From: Candidatus Hydrogenisulfobacillus filiaventi
Lineage (GTDB): Bacteria; Bacillota; Sulfobacillia; Sulfobacillales; R501
Reading direction: 5' to 3'
Assembly: GCA_902809825.1 (NCBI GenBank)
Contig: LR778114.1
Coordinates: forward strand, 1,488,001-1,552,000
Length of the DNA stretch: 64,000 bases
Each line of letters begins with the position of its first letter. Positions within the stretch are counted from its first letter, which is position 1. Under the pieces are notes generated by a model. The model saw only the letters and a list, made by a program, of their open reading frames with translations. It was not told the origin of the DNA and searched no databases. Positions 1 to 9,795 of this stretch are shown one piece after another. Both the position numbers and the translations under genes were made by a program.

Positions 1-269
<269 letters not shown>

Positions 270-342
270 TTACCCTGAGGGTAGCGCCCCGCCGGGGGGA
301 AGACTAATACAAATACTTTCGGTGATATATAAGGCGTATTTT

Positions 343-389
343 ATGTCACATACATACATAAATTACCAATTATACTTATCATGTCACAT
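343..389. repeat. Two copies of ATGTCACAT, 38 bp apart
   Basis: Identical 9-mers ATGTCACAT lie at 343-351 and 381-389. Each is a pseudo-palindrome (ATGT-N-ACAT). One lies between the cbbL dyad and the TATAAT, the other just downstream of the TATAAT. They may be a second operator type for cbbL or for the divergent regulator. Confidence 0.4.
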
Positions 390-417
390 TCAACACGATA
401 TTAACGTCGTGTGTCAA
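369..417 (-). promoter_or_regulatory. Probable cbbL promoter and operator
   Basis: Read on the minus strand, TTGACA (417-412) starts the 12-mer TTGACACACGAC. The dyad ACACGA-N8-TCGTGT occupies 412-393. TTGAAT (393-388) lies 18 bp after TTGACA, and a perfect TATAAT lies at 374-369. Either could be the -10 element. The same 12-mer and dyad spacing recur at the dab promoter (8541-8569). The 300-415 stretch is strikingly AT-rich for this genome. Confidence 0.55.
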
Positions 418-576
418 CCCCCGGCCCCGGCTGGCCCGGCCAGGGGCTTCGGCCGGACCCGCACCGGCCACCCGGCCTGTCCCCTCCGCACCCCGCCCCA
501 TACCCGTCCGGGTTGTCGCGTATGAACCATCATGTTATGGTGTTCTGGGATAGCCTTACCCTGAGGAGGGACCCGG

Positions 577-915
577 GTGGCCGGAACTGCCGCGCTGAAG
601 CGTGAGACGGGCTGGACCTTCCTGACCAATCATTCGCACGTGTTAATCTGTCTGGCCCGCAATCCCGAACTGCGGACGCGGGATCTGGCGGCCATGGTCG
701 GCATCACGGAGCGGGCAGTGCAGCGGATTGTGGCCGACCTGGTCGCGGAGGGCTTCCTCACCCGGGAGCGGGTCGGCCGCCGCAACCGGTACCGGGTGCA
801 TGCCGACCGCCACCTCCGTCATCCGGTGGAATTTGAGGCCACGGTGGGGGCCCTCCTGGCCCTGGTCGGCACCCCCACCGCCGTCCCGACGGCCGGGGAT
901 GCCGGCGGCCGGTAA
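577..915 (+). CDS. Winged helix-turn-helix transcriptional regulator
   Basis: This is a 112-residue protein starting at GTG 577, with GAGGAG 8 bases before it. Residues about 20-75 form a MarR/ArsR-like winged helix: a helix with LICLARNPELRTRDLAAMVG, a recognition helix ITERAVQRIVADLVAEGFL, and a basic wing TRERVGRRNRYRVH. No ligand or sensor domain is visible, so it may respond to a partner or to a small effector. It is divergent from cbbL and shares its control region, which makes it a candidate regulator of RuBisCO and perhaps of the dab operon. That role is inferred from position only. Confidence 0.75.
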   Translation: MAGTAALKRETGWTFLTNHSHVLICLARNPELRTRDLAAMVGITERAVQRIVADLVAEGFLTRERVGRRNRYRVHADRHLRHPVEFEATVGALLALVGTPTAVPTAGDAGGR

Positions 916-1231
916 GCCCCTGCGCCCCGGGCCCTGCCCGGACGCCCTGGGACCGGTCCCGTCCGCGGGCCCCGCGGCCGGCTGCACCGCCCCCGCAAGG
1001 CCGGTCCGCTGCCCCCCCGCAATGCCCGGCCCTTCCGCCCCTGTTGACCCGGCCGGCGCCGTATAAGCCGCCCTTTAGACCACGGTTAAAAACCCGAATT
1101 GGCCCCCCCGCCAGCGGGCCGTTTACCATGAATCCGGCCGCACCGCCGGCTCCCCCGCTTCCAGGCCCGCTGTCCCCGCCGGCGGTGCGCCGGGTCCCGC
1201 AGCCATGGATTGCCGGAAAGGGATGAACCGC
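916..1231. other. Intergenic region without recognised gene
   Basis: These 316 bases hold no convincing coding frame. A TTGACC and a TATAAG occur near 1043-1066 but are only 12 bp apart, too close for a sigma-A promoter. The ribosome-binding site of the next gene (GGAAAGGG, 1215-1222) is the only clear element. Confidence 0.5.
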
Positions 1232-1528
1232 ATGATTCACCATCTCATCGTCTTCAACACCCGCCCCGATGTGCCGGAGGCCGTCTGCCATGACATGGCG
1301 TCCAGGGCGCGGGAGGTGTTAACCCGTATCCCCGGCGTCCGCGGGGTCTCCTTCGGGGTCGCCGACGCCCCCCAGCCGGCGTACCGCTACCTGCTGGTGG
1401 TGGAATTCGCCCATCAGGACGTCATCCGCTCGTACCGGGACCACCCCCTCCATGGAACCTTCGCGGATCACATGTTCCGGCCGTTGGCGGTGGATCCCAT
1501 CACCATGGATTACCGGATGGTGGTTTAA
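1232..1528 (+). CDS. Dabb-domain (stress-responsive alpha/beta barrel) protein
   Basis: This is a 98-residue protein. The start at ATG 1232 is preferred because GGAAAGGG ends 9 bases upstream; ATGs at 1205 and 1223 are badly spaced. The sequence MIHHLIVFNTRPDVPE, a central ARE-V--IPGVRGVSFG and a C-terminal SYRDHPLHGTFADHM match the dimeric ferredoxin-like Dabb family (PF07876). Members range from stress proteins to small-molecule-binding proteins, so no reaction can be assigned. The gene ends 19 bases before the aldolase start and is probably co-transcribed with it. Confidence 0.75.
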   Translation: MIHHLIVFNTRPDVPEAVCHDMASRAREVLTRIPGVRGVSFGVADAPQPAYRYLLVVEFAHQDVIRSYRDHPLHGTFADHMFRPLAVDPITMDYRMVV

Positions 1529-1547
1529 CCGGAAGGAGCACGACCGG

Positions 1548-2406
1548 ATGAGCCTGGTGAACGGGATCGCCATGCTGGCACAGGCCCGGGCCCGCGGGTA
1601 CGCGGTCGGGGCCTTCGACGTCATCAACCCGGAGTTTCTGGCCGGCGCGATGGAAGGAGTGACGGCCGCCCGGGCGCCGGTACTCCTCAGCCTGGCGGAA
1701 ATGCACCTCGATTATGTCGACCGGGAAGGGTTTGCGCCCGCCCTCCGGCGGGCGGCGGAAACCGCGCCGGTGCCCGTCGCGGTTCATCTGGACCACGGCA
1801 GCCGGCTGGATACCCTCGCACGGGCCTTGGCGGCGGGCTTCACCAGCGTCATGTTTGACGGCTCCCGCCTGCCGTACGCGGAAAACCTCCGTCTCACCCG
1901 CGAGGCGGTCCGCAGGGCCCATGCGGCGGGCGCGGCCCTGGAAGCCGAACTGGGCCAGGTTTGCGGCCATGAGGAAGCGACCGGGGAACCCGGACCCGGC
2001 TCCCGGGATCCGGCGCCCGGGTATACCGGACCTGCCCAGGCAGCGGATTTTGTCCGGCAGACAGGGTGCGATTTCCTGGCGGTCTCCATCGGAACGGTCC
2101 ACGGTCTGCATCGGCAACAGGTCCGGCTGGATCTCCCGCGTCCGGGAGCGGGTGCCGGTGCCGTTAGTGGTGCATGGCGGTTCGGGACTGTCCGACCACG
2201 AGTTCGCCGCCCTCAGCACCGGGGGCATCAGCAAGATTAACTTGTATGCGGAATTGTCCCGGGCGGCCGTGCAGGCTGTGAAGGCCGTCCTCGCCTCCGA
2301 TCCGGATCTGACCAGCATTACCCGCCTGCTCAGCGGCGTGGAGCCGGTGGTAGCCGGCCTGGTGCGCGGGAAGGTCACCTTGTGGGGGAGCGCCGGCCAG
2401 GCGTAA
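1548..2406 (+). CDS. Class II (ketose-bisphosphate) aldolase, frameshifted
   Basis: The frame opens at ATG 1548 after GGAAGGAG. Residues up to about 195 carry class II aldolase signatures: VAVHLDHG with zinc-binding His and the catalytic Asp, LEAELGQVCG, and SIGTVHG. The frame is then lost near 2125-2145. The rest of the protein continues in the next frame with VPLVVHGGSGLSD, GISKINLY and a C-terminus ending at 2406. Both halves are well conserved, so one base was gained (or two lost) very recently or in sequencing. In an autotrophy locus the likely role is fructose-/sedoheptulose-bisphosphate aldolase of the Calvin cycle. Substrate choice is inferred. Confidence 0.8.
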
Positions 2407-2472
2407 CCGCCGCGGCCGGCCCCGGCCCCTGCCCGCAGCGGCGCCAGGCGTGCAGCGTGCGCGCACCCGGCC

Positions 2473-5470
2473 TCAAACCCGCGCTGCCGTAGGCCGGACG
2501 CCGACCGGGAGCGGGTCCCAACCACCGTCCCGGCGGTAGCGGTGGAATTCCCCCCGCAGCGGATCCGACGCCACCAGGGTTACCCAACCGTTGCGGCAGA
2601 GCCGATCCGCCCGCTCCTGCCTGCGCAATGCGCCCTCTATGCGCTCCCGCGGGGCCGCCACCACCGTCAGCAGACGCAACGGCTCATGATAGCGGGCAGG
2701 ACCGTCCATCACCGACTGGAGCGGCAACCCCCGTTCCAGGTCCCCACGGTTGCCCTGCATGACCCCGAAGCCGCCGACCACATTGTGGAGCGCCTTGCTG
2801 CCGCTGCCGTACCCCCGGTTGTCAACACTGGAGAAGTAATACTGCAGGTTAATCCAGGCGGCGACCACCAGCGGCCCGCCTAGAAGGCCCTCCAGTACCC
2901 GGCCGTCAGGATCCCGGTCTGCGTCATAGGATTGCAGGAAACAACGTCCCTCCAGGTCCCGGGCACGGGTCAGGTGTCGGTCGGCGATGAGCAGGGCGGC
3001 ATTGCGCGCCTGACCCCATTCCGGCTGCACCTCGGCCCCGTCCCGGCCGCGGCGGGCGGCATAGCGGCGGGCGGGCCGGGGCAGCATCCCGGCCGGCGCT
3101 CCCGGCAACCGCGCCAACCGCTCCCGGGCCAGGCCGGCCGCCGCGGCGGTCAGGTCCTGCTGCAGGCGCGCCGCGGCCCCACGCCACGCCGGGGGAAGCG
3201 TCTCCAGGCCGAAGAGGCGCACCGCGTCGGTGGTGGTGTCATGCTCGCCGGCCACGAACCAGGTGTCATCCGGGATCGCCATCCCCGCCGCGCGCAAGCC
3301 GGCCCGCACCGCAGGCCGGTTGGCCAGGGCCGCCAGCACCCTGGCGTTCGGGCCTCCGGCCTGGCCCCCGCAGGCGCCGCAGGCGAGGGCGGCGGCATAC
3401 GGGTTGTTCTCGCTGGCACTGCCGTGCCCGATCAGCGCCACCAGCGGCGCGAACCGGCGGGTCATTCCTGCCGCCCGCAGGGCGTCCCGGACCACCTCCA
3501 CCTGGCGGGCGACGGGCAGCTCCGCCGCGCCCGGGCGCGGACCGCCGTCCGGCCCGGCTGCTTCCGGCCCCGACCGCTCCGCCGGGTAAATCCGCGGCAC
3601 GGTGGCCACCTCCGGCAGGAGCCGGCGCCGCAGCCCGGCCTGCAGGGCATGGTACCCGCGCGGCCAGAGGGTGCGGAGCACCAGCGGCACCACATACCCG
3701 GCCCCGATGGCTTCAATAAGGGGATAGGGGGTCACCAGATTGGCCTTGAGCTCTCCCAAAACCCCCGACAGGGCATGAAGCCAGTGCCCTCCGGCCTGAC
3801 GCCGGCGCAGCCGGCGCGAAGAGCCCCCGGCAGGGGTTTCCTCCACCAGCAGGCGGGGTTTCACCGGCGCCGGGCAGCGCACCGACGCCGGGCCGGAATC
3901 CAAGGGGCGGAACCACATGGGGACGCCGAAAAACCCGGCCGTGCCCAAGGTCTCATAAGCACCCCGGCTTTCCAGGTGACGACGCAGGCCTTCCGAGCGG
4001 CTATCGATACAGAACACCACCTGCGCCGGCGGGCGGGAATCCCCCACCCCGCCCGCCGCCGGGGCGGCATCCGCCAGTTGACGCAGGAGGCGGCGCCGGT
4101 ACCCGGCTTCATACGCCTCCTGCCACACCCACCGCCGGCGCTCCGGAGGCAGCAGGCCGGTCAACCGGAGCAGACGGTGCACCGTGACATCCGGCAGCGC
4201 CCCCACCTCACCGGGGGACAGGGTCAGAAACTGCGCGAGATAAAACAGCAGCCCGGCCAGCCGGAGACCCGGATCCGGAGGGGAAGGCGATTCCGGCCCC
4301 GCCTGCCCCGCGGCCCGCGCGCCGCCGGCGGCCGGGCCCGCGGGACGCGGACACAGATGCCTGACCAGTACCGCTTCATAGAAGAGGCGGACCGCCAGGT
4401 ACTGGACGAGGTCCATGCGCCCGGCGCCGGCCGGCGCCGGACCCGTCTGCTCTGCGTGCCAGCGGATAAATCCGGCCCAGCCGGGCAACTGCACCAGGTG
4501 CCGGCGCAGATAGGCGGTCCACTGCCTCTCCGGCACCTCCAGGCCGCGCAGGAGCCCGAGGATCGCATCCTCCGGCTCCGCCGGCAGGGCCTGCAGCTGC
4601 CGGGAGAACGTGACAATCCCCAGCGCCGCCAGGGATCGGTCATGAACAGCCAAGGTCTTCCAGGCCCGGTAAAAGCCCCGCTCCCGGTAGGGCATGGGCC
4701 AGGCGGCCTGCCCTTCGTCCAGAAAGGCGGCGCACCATTTGATCAGCTCCTGGTTGACCCGCTCCGGTACCGCCACGCCGGTGACCGTCTGGCACCATTC
4801 CCCGCGGGTTGCTACCGGCGGTTCCAAGACCGGCGGAGCCGGTCCCTCCCGCCTGCCGGCCGTCCCGGCGCCCCGGGGCGAAGGCTCCGGGAACCGGAAG
4901 CGGGCGGCCCGCTCCCGCGCGGCCGTCCACAACAGCCCCGCACACCGCCGTTCCGGATCATCCACCCGGCTCGCCCGGCCGCCGCCCGCCTCCTGCAGGC
5001 GCCGGCAGAGGCGCACCCGCAGCCCGCGGGGAAGGTCGGGATGCAAGCGCGGCGGCCCGGATCGCGCACGGCCCGCGGAACCGGCGGGACCGTCATCCCA
5101 CCCGTAGACCTGATGCAGCCAGAGCAAGCCGGAGGCGGGGATCCGCCTGCGCCCGACGAGCAGGCCCTGCCCGGCGCTGTCCGGAAACCGGATGCGCAGC
5201 ACCTCCGCTACATCCCGGCCGCTAATCCGCCCCGCCCCGAACAGCCGCCGGTACTCCGCCAGGTCCAGCAGACCCTCTGCACCCAGATGCCGGCGGGCAT
5301 AGTCCACCGCCACCTCGAACGGGAGATGCTCCAGGCCCTGCAACGGATTGATCGCCACCCAGCGGAGGAGGTGGGGGAGGGGGGGCGATAAGGTCGGCTG
5401 CTGCATCCACCTGCTTACGAATCCGCGCCCGCACTTCCGGACTGGCCGCCTCGAACCGGACTCCTGTCAC
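2473..5470 (-). CDS. dabA: DabA inorganic carbon transporter subunit (UPF0753/DUF2309), frameshifted near N-terminus
   Basis: DabA is the large zinc-binding, beta-carbonic-anhydrase-like subunit that, with DabB, accumulates bicarbonate. The family's CIDSRSE lies near residue 485, and GHGSASENNPYAAALACGAC near 680-697, giving the expected Cys, Asp, His and Cys ligands. The true start is probably GTG 5470. It overlaps the previous stop as GTGA and follows a strong AAGGAGGT. That frame reads RIRKQVDAAADLIAP and is then lost at the C-run near 5371-5380. The remaining ~975 residues follow in another frame, which could also start at ATG 5406. Removing one C joins the two as LIAPLPHLLRWVAINPLQG. The length otherwise matches the family. 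Confidence 0.9.
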
Positions 5471-6951
5471 CCCGGACCTCCTTCCCGGCTGCCGGTCTGC
5501 CGAACGGCTCCGGGTCCGCCCCCGGTCCCCGTCCGCGACCGGCTCTCCCCCGGCGGGACCCGCCTCGCCCGGCCTCCGGCAGCCCGCACAACGGAATCGG
5601 CATGCTCCCGGGATACCGCCGCCGGAACCGCCGCTGCCCCGGCCAGCGGTTGCGGAAACCAGCCGACCGCCAGCACCATCACCGCCAGCGGCACCACCGC
5701 CCGCCAGCGGCCGCGGTCCCCGGCCGGCCGGGCCCGGCCCTGGCCGGGGGCGGCCCGGCAGCCGTAGGCCGCCCGTTGAAAGCAGGCCAGCAGGCTCACC
5801 GCCGTCAGTCCGGTGCCGGCAGCGGCCAGCATCGCCGCCAACGGGTGATGCGGCATCGCCCCCGCCAGCACCGGATACTCGCCGGCAAAGCCGGCGGTCC
5901 CCGGCAGCCCGGCCGCCGAGGCGAGGAAGAGCCCCGTCAGCCAGGCCCGCCGGGGCCTCGTCGCCAGGGGCGCGGGCCTTCCCGGCCCCCCAGCGCCGGA
6001 AAGCTGCCCGGCCAGCAGGTGGATCGCTCCCGCGGAGACGACCCCGTTCACCAGGAGCACCAGGGCCCCGGTCCGGGCGGCGGCGGAACCGGCGGCCAGC
6101 CCGAACCCGGCCAATCCGGCCCGGGACAGCCACATATACCCGAGGGCCTCGACCCGGTCCCGCAGGGCCAGGGATTGGAGGGCCCCCAGCCAGATCACCC
6201 CCAAGGACCCCCACAGGGCCGCGACTGCCGCCGGGGACCCGGCCTGCGCCGCGGGCCAGCCCGTCCGGACAAGACCGGCCCATCCCACTGCCGGCAGCAG
6301 GGCGGCCGCCAGTCCGGCAGGACCCGGCCGGGCCGCGCGCAGGGCCGCGGCCGTCAAAGGCAAGGCCGCCGCCACGGCCGCCCCCATCAACCCTGCTGCC
6401 AGGACCGCCCACCCCGTATCCCGCGCGGCCGGCTCCGGGAATCCCAGGCCCGCCGCGATCGCCATCAAGGCGCCGATGCCCGCCCCGGCCCGTGCCGGGA
6501 AAGCGGACCCCGGCCCGCCCGGGCGCCGGGGCAGGAGGCGGAAGCCGATCCGCACCGCGTCCGCCCCCCAGGCCAGACCCAGCCACGGGCTGCCGGCCGC
6601 CAGGGCCCCCAGCACCGCCATTTCCAGCCGGACCACGCGCTGCGGCGGGCGGCGGCCGCCCGGACCATAGAGGGCAAACGCCAGCGCGGCCGCCATGACC
6701 AGCGGCGCGGTCAGCGGCCCCACCTGCAGGAGCGGCACCCCCTGGCCGCCGAGGGGCACCACCAGCGCCGGCAGCGCGCAGCCGGCCGCCACCAGGGCCT
6801 CCAACCCCGCCGCCACCGCCAGCACGGTCCACGTCGCCCCCGCCAGGACTGCCCGGCCGACCCCCGGCTGCCGCCGGGCGGCCGCTGCCACGGCCCAGGC
6901 CCCCACCAGCGGCAGCATCAGACCGGCTAACAGGAGGGGAGCTAGAACCAT
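5467..6951 (-). CDS. NuoM/NdhD-like proton-conducting membrane protein in dab operon
   Basis: This is a 494-residue protein with about a dozen hydrophobic segments. The C-terminal GLPGTAGFAGEYPVLAGA is typical of complex I antiporter-like subunits. The usual K-x-LAYSS-x-H-x-G segment appears degenerate (RVEALGYMWLSRAGLAGFG), so the proton path may differ from that of NuoM. It starts at ATG 6951 after AAGGGG, overlapping the end of dabB, and its stop overlaps the GTG of dabA. That places it inside the transporter operon. Most DAB systems have one antiporter-like subunit (DabB), so this would be a second. Its role in bicarbonate uptake is inferred. Confidence 0.7.
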   Translation of the reverse strand: MVLAPLLLAGLMLPLVGAWAVAAAARRQPGVGRAVLAGATWTVLAVAAGLEALVAAGCALPALVVPLGGQGVPLLQVGPLTAPLVMAAALAFALYGPGGRRPPQRVVRLEMAVLGALAAGSPWLGLAWGADAVRIGFRLLPRRPGGPGSAFPARAGAGIGALMAIAAGLGFPEPAARDTGWAVLAAGLMGAAVAAALPLTAAALRAARPGPAGLAAALLPAVGWAGLVRTGWPAAQAGSPAAVAALWGSLGVIWLGALQSLALRDRVEALGYMWLSRAGLAGFGLAAGSAAARTGALVLLVNGVVSAGAIHLLAGQLSGAGGPGRPAPLATRPRRAWLTGLFLASAAGLPGTAGFAGEYPVLAGAMPHHPLAAMLAAAGTGLTAVSLLACFQRAAYGCRAAPGQGRARPAGDRGRWRAVVPLAVMVLAVGWFPQPLAGAAAVPAAVSREHADSVVRAAGGRARRVPPGESRSRTGTGGGPGAVRQTGSREGGPG

Positions 6952-8476
6952 CGCCCACCCCTTCCGGCGGCCATCCCGCCCCAGGATCCGGTCCTCCGAG
7001 GCACGCGATGGGCCAGCGTGGCCCAGGGCCGGACAAACAGGACGGTGAACACCACCTCCTCATAGCCCCGGTTGAGCGCCAGCACATAGAGCCGGTCCCG
7101 AAGGCCGGTCAGCCGGGGCCGCGGCAGCCGGGGGCAGCCGGTCAACCCCAGCAGCAGGCCGGCAGATCCGGCGCCTAACACCAGCCCCCCTGCCAGCGCC
7201 GGCCATAGCCAGCCCTCCGCCGGGGGGGCCGCCAGGTCGGGGGCCAGGAACCGGGCCAGGGTGTGCAGACCCGCGGCATAAGCCGCCGCCAGGGCCCCCA
7301 GCCCCAGCAGGGTCCCCAGGATCCCTGGCCCGGACAAGCCCCCCCCGGACACGCCATAGCCCCAGGCCCGCCCAGACCAGGGTTATCCAGGCGAAGCCCG
7401 CCAGTACCGCCGCCCCCGTCGGGCCGGGTGCCGGCCCGCTCATCCGCGCCCAGCCCGCCCTCCAGCACCATGAATCCCATCTGGCCCATGGTGGAATAGC
7501 CCAGGCCCCGTTTGTAGTCCGGCTGGGCCAGCATGAGGGTGGTCCCGTACACCGCGGTAACGGCACCGGTCAGGGCAACCACGGCCGAGGCCAGGACGGA
7601 CTGGTGAAAGAGCGGGCTCAACCGGGCGATCAGGTAACCGCCTGCGTTGACGATGCCCGCATGCATGAGGGCGGAGACCGGCGTGGGCGCCTCCATGGTC
7701 TCCGGTAACCACAGATGAAAGGGGAGCTGGGCCGATTTGCCCGCCGCCCCTGCAAACAGCAGGAGGGCGACCAGGGTGGCGGCCGGCACCTGGAAGCCCG
7801 GAAGACCCGGCCATCCCAGGGGGACAACCCGGACCGCCCCGGACGCGACGCGGTCCGCCAGATGCGGCAGGTTGAGGGTACCGAAGAACACGGCTGTCAG
7901 GATAACCCCGGCCAGAAAGGGCACATCCGCCGCGAGCTGCAGGAGCAGGGTCTTGCGGGCCGCCGCCCGGGCCGCGGGACGGTGGTGGGCATGGGTGAGC
8001 AGCAGGTAGAGACCCGCGCTCACCATTTCCCAGCCGCCGAACAGCATGAGCAGGTTGTCGGCCATCACCACCAGGGTGACGGACCAGGTGACCAGGGCCA
8101 CCAGCAGAAAGAAGCCGTCGTAGGCGGCGTCCCCGCGCAGGTACCGGATGGAAAATGCCTGCACCATCGCGCTGATGCCGGTGACGAGCAGCAGCATCAC
8201 CAGCGTCAGCCGGTCGACATACAGCCCGGCCTGGATGGTGAACCCGGGCAGCTGCAGCCAGGTATACAACGGGACCTCCAGCGGCCCGCCCCGGACGACC
8301 GGCAGGCTGATCCCGACCGTAAGGGCAAATGCGGCAACCTCTGCCCCCAGCGTGAGGCGGTACACCCGCCCTTGCAGGCGGGGGCCGGCCAGGATCCCGC
8401 CTCCGGCGGCCGCCAGCGGCAGAATGGCGACCAGCAGCGCCGCCCACCCCGCCAGATCCCCGGTCCCGGTCGACAT
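6942..8476 (-). CDS. dabB: DabB (NuoL/ND5-like) subunit, frameshifted and apparently missing a segment
   Basis: DabB is the cation-conducting membrane partner of DabA. From ATG 8476 the frame gives conserved NuoL-like stretches: FGGWEMVSAGLYLLLTHAH, AGKSAQLPFHLWLPETMEAP, PVSALMHAGIVNAGGYLIAR and YSTMGQMGFMVLEGGLG. The frame then fails near 7445. A short stretch (PTGAAVLAGFAWITLVWAG) continues in a second frame. After a run of eight C at 7339-7346, the C-terminus (LHTLARFLAPDL to VLFVRPWATLAH, ending 6942) is in a third. The conserved His/Lys-bearing membrane segment expected just after GGLG is not visible in any frame. Either the gene is decaying or the sequence is faulty here. Confidence 0.8.
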
Positions 8477-8540
8477 GGATCCCCGCTCCTCCCGCGACAG
8501 CCCGCCGGCCCTCCCGACGCGTCTTTATCGTTGCGCTACG

Positions 8541-8569
8541 AGTATCGCGACAATATTGTCGTGTGTCAA
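8541..8569 (-). promoter_or_regulatory. dab operon promoter with dyad operator in the spacer
   Basis: On the minus strand TTGACA (8569-8564), a 17-bp spacer and GATACT (8546-8541) precede dabB by about 65 bp. The spacer holds the perfect palindrome CGACAATATTGTCG (8548-8561). The first 12 bases, TTGACACACGAC, are identical to those at cbbL, and the dyad has the same ACACGA-N8-TCG geometry. Confidence 0.65.
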
Positions 8570-8637
8570 GGTCCCGGTTCCTCCCGCCCCGACAGGGGTC
8601 CGCAGGACCGAGGGGTCCCGCCTGCCGGAGGGGACCC

Positions 8638-9795
8638 TCAGGCCGGCTGCCGGGTACCGCTCAGCCGGCTGCGCGCGCTCAGCACGCGCTCCACCGCCGT
8701 CTCCACCGGCCCGGCCACACAGGTCAGGTGGCCCATCTTCCGGCCCGGCCGGGCCTCATCCTTGCCGTACAGATACAGCCGCACCCCGGGCACCGCCAGC
8801 ACCGGCCCGAAATCCGGCTGCCCGGCAGGGGGCCATAGGTCACCCAACAGGTTGGCCATGGCTGCCGGGGCATAGAGCACCGGGCTGCCCAGGGGCAGGC
8901 CGGTGACCGCGCGGACCAGCTGCTCGAATTGGGAGGTGGCACACGCGTCCAGGGTATAGTGACCCGAGTTATGCGGACGTGGCGCCAGCTCATTCACCAG
9001 CAGGCGGCCGGCACGGGTCAGGAACATCTCCACCGCCAGGACCCCCACCAGCTCCAGCTGCCGGATGATGCCCAAGGCCAGTTCGCGGGCCTGGGATGCC
9101 ACGGCGGCGTCCACCCGCGCCGGCACCGCCGAAAGGTCCAGAATGCCCTCGCGATGCCGGTTTTCGGCCGGCGGGAAGCATGCTGTCTGCCCGCGCCGGT
9201 CCCGGGCGCAGATCACGGACAGCTCCAGGGCCAGGTCCAGGAACTCCTCGACAATGAGGGCATCGCTGCGGGCAATCAGCCGGCGGTAGGCGGCCTCGGC
9301 CTCCGCCGCCGTGTGCGCCACGGCCTGGCCCTTGCCGTCGTAGCCGCCGGTGGCGGTTTTCAGGACCACCGGCAGCGGCACCCGGGCGAGGGCGGCATGC
9401 AAATCCGGCAGGGTCCGGACCGCCGCGAAGCGGGGCACCGGGAATCCCCAACGGCTCAAGGTCTCTTTTTCCCGGAGACGGTGCTGGGTAATGCGGAGCA
9501 TGCGGCTGCCGGGATAGACCGGGATCCGGGCCTCGAGCTGCTCCACCGTGCCGGCGGGCACGTTCTCGAACTCGTAGGTCGCCACCTGCACGCGGCGGGC
9601 CAGGGCCTCTGCGGCATCCGGGTCCCCGAAAGCGGCCACAATCTGCGCATCCGCCACCTGGGCCGCCGGCGACCCGGGCTGAGGGTCCCATACGCAGGTG
9701 CGGTAGCCGAGGCGGCGGGCCTCCAGCGCGGTCAGACGGCCCAGCTGGCCGCCGCCGATGATGCCGATGGTACTGCCCGCGGGAAGGACGCTCAT
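8638..9795 (-). CDS. purK: N5-carboxyaminoimidazole ribonucleotide synthase
   Basis: PurK converts AIR, ATP and bicarbonate to N5-CAIR in purine synthesis. The 385-residue protein opens with the nucleotide-binding [21 protein letters not shown]. It has the ATP-grasp core [14 protein letters not shown] and [15 protein letters not shown], and ends with [18 protein letters not shown], a PurK hallmark. The length is normal. Its start overlaps the purE stop by 4 bases (ATGA), so the pair is translationally coupled. No other pur genes are nearby. Confidence 0.96.
   Translation of the reverse strand: MSVLPAGSTIGIIGGGQLGRLTALEARRLGYRTCVWDPQPGSPAAQVADAQIVAAFGDPDAAEALARRVQVATYEFENVPAGTVEQLEARIPVYPGSRMLRITQHRLREKETLSRWGFPVPRFAAVRTLPDLHAALARVPLPVVLKTATGGYDGKGQAVAHTAAEAEAAYRRLIARSDALIVEEFLDLALELSVICARDRRGQTACFPPAENRHREGILDLSAVPARVDAAVASQARELALGIIRQLELVGVLAVEMFLTRAGRLLVNELAPRPHNSGHYTLDACATSQFEQLVRAVTGLPLGSPVLYAPAAMANLLGDLWPPAGQPDFGPVLAVPGVRLYLYGKDEARPGRKMGHLTCVAGPVETAVERVLSARSRLSGTRQPA

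Noticed and set aside
1041-1066. TTGACC and TATAAG as a promoter for the Dabb gene
   Set aside because: The spacer is only 12 bp, too short for sigma-A.
2932-5391. 819-codon open frame on the plus strand
   Set aside because: It is antisense to dabA; composition is Arg/Gln/Pro-rich without motifs.
5222-7087. 621-codon minus-strand frame across the NuoM-like gene and dabA start
   Set aside because: Most of it is a shadow. Only its last part (RIRKQVDAAADLIAP) is real and belongs to the dabA N-terminus before a frameshift.
8600-8640. Hairpin GAGGGTCCC / GGGACCCCTC after purK as terminator
   Set aside because: The stem has a bulge and no U-run; comparable stems occur by chance at this GC content.
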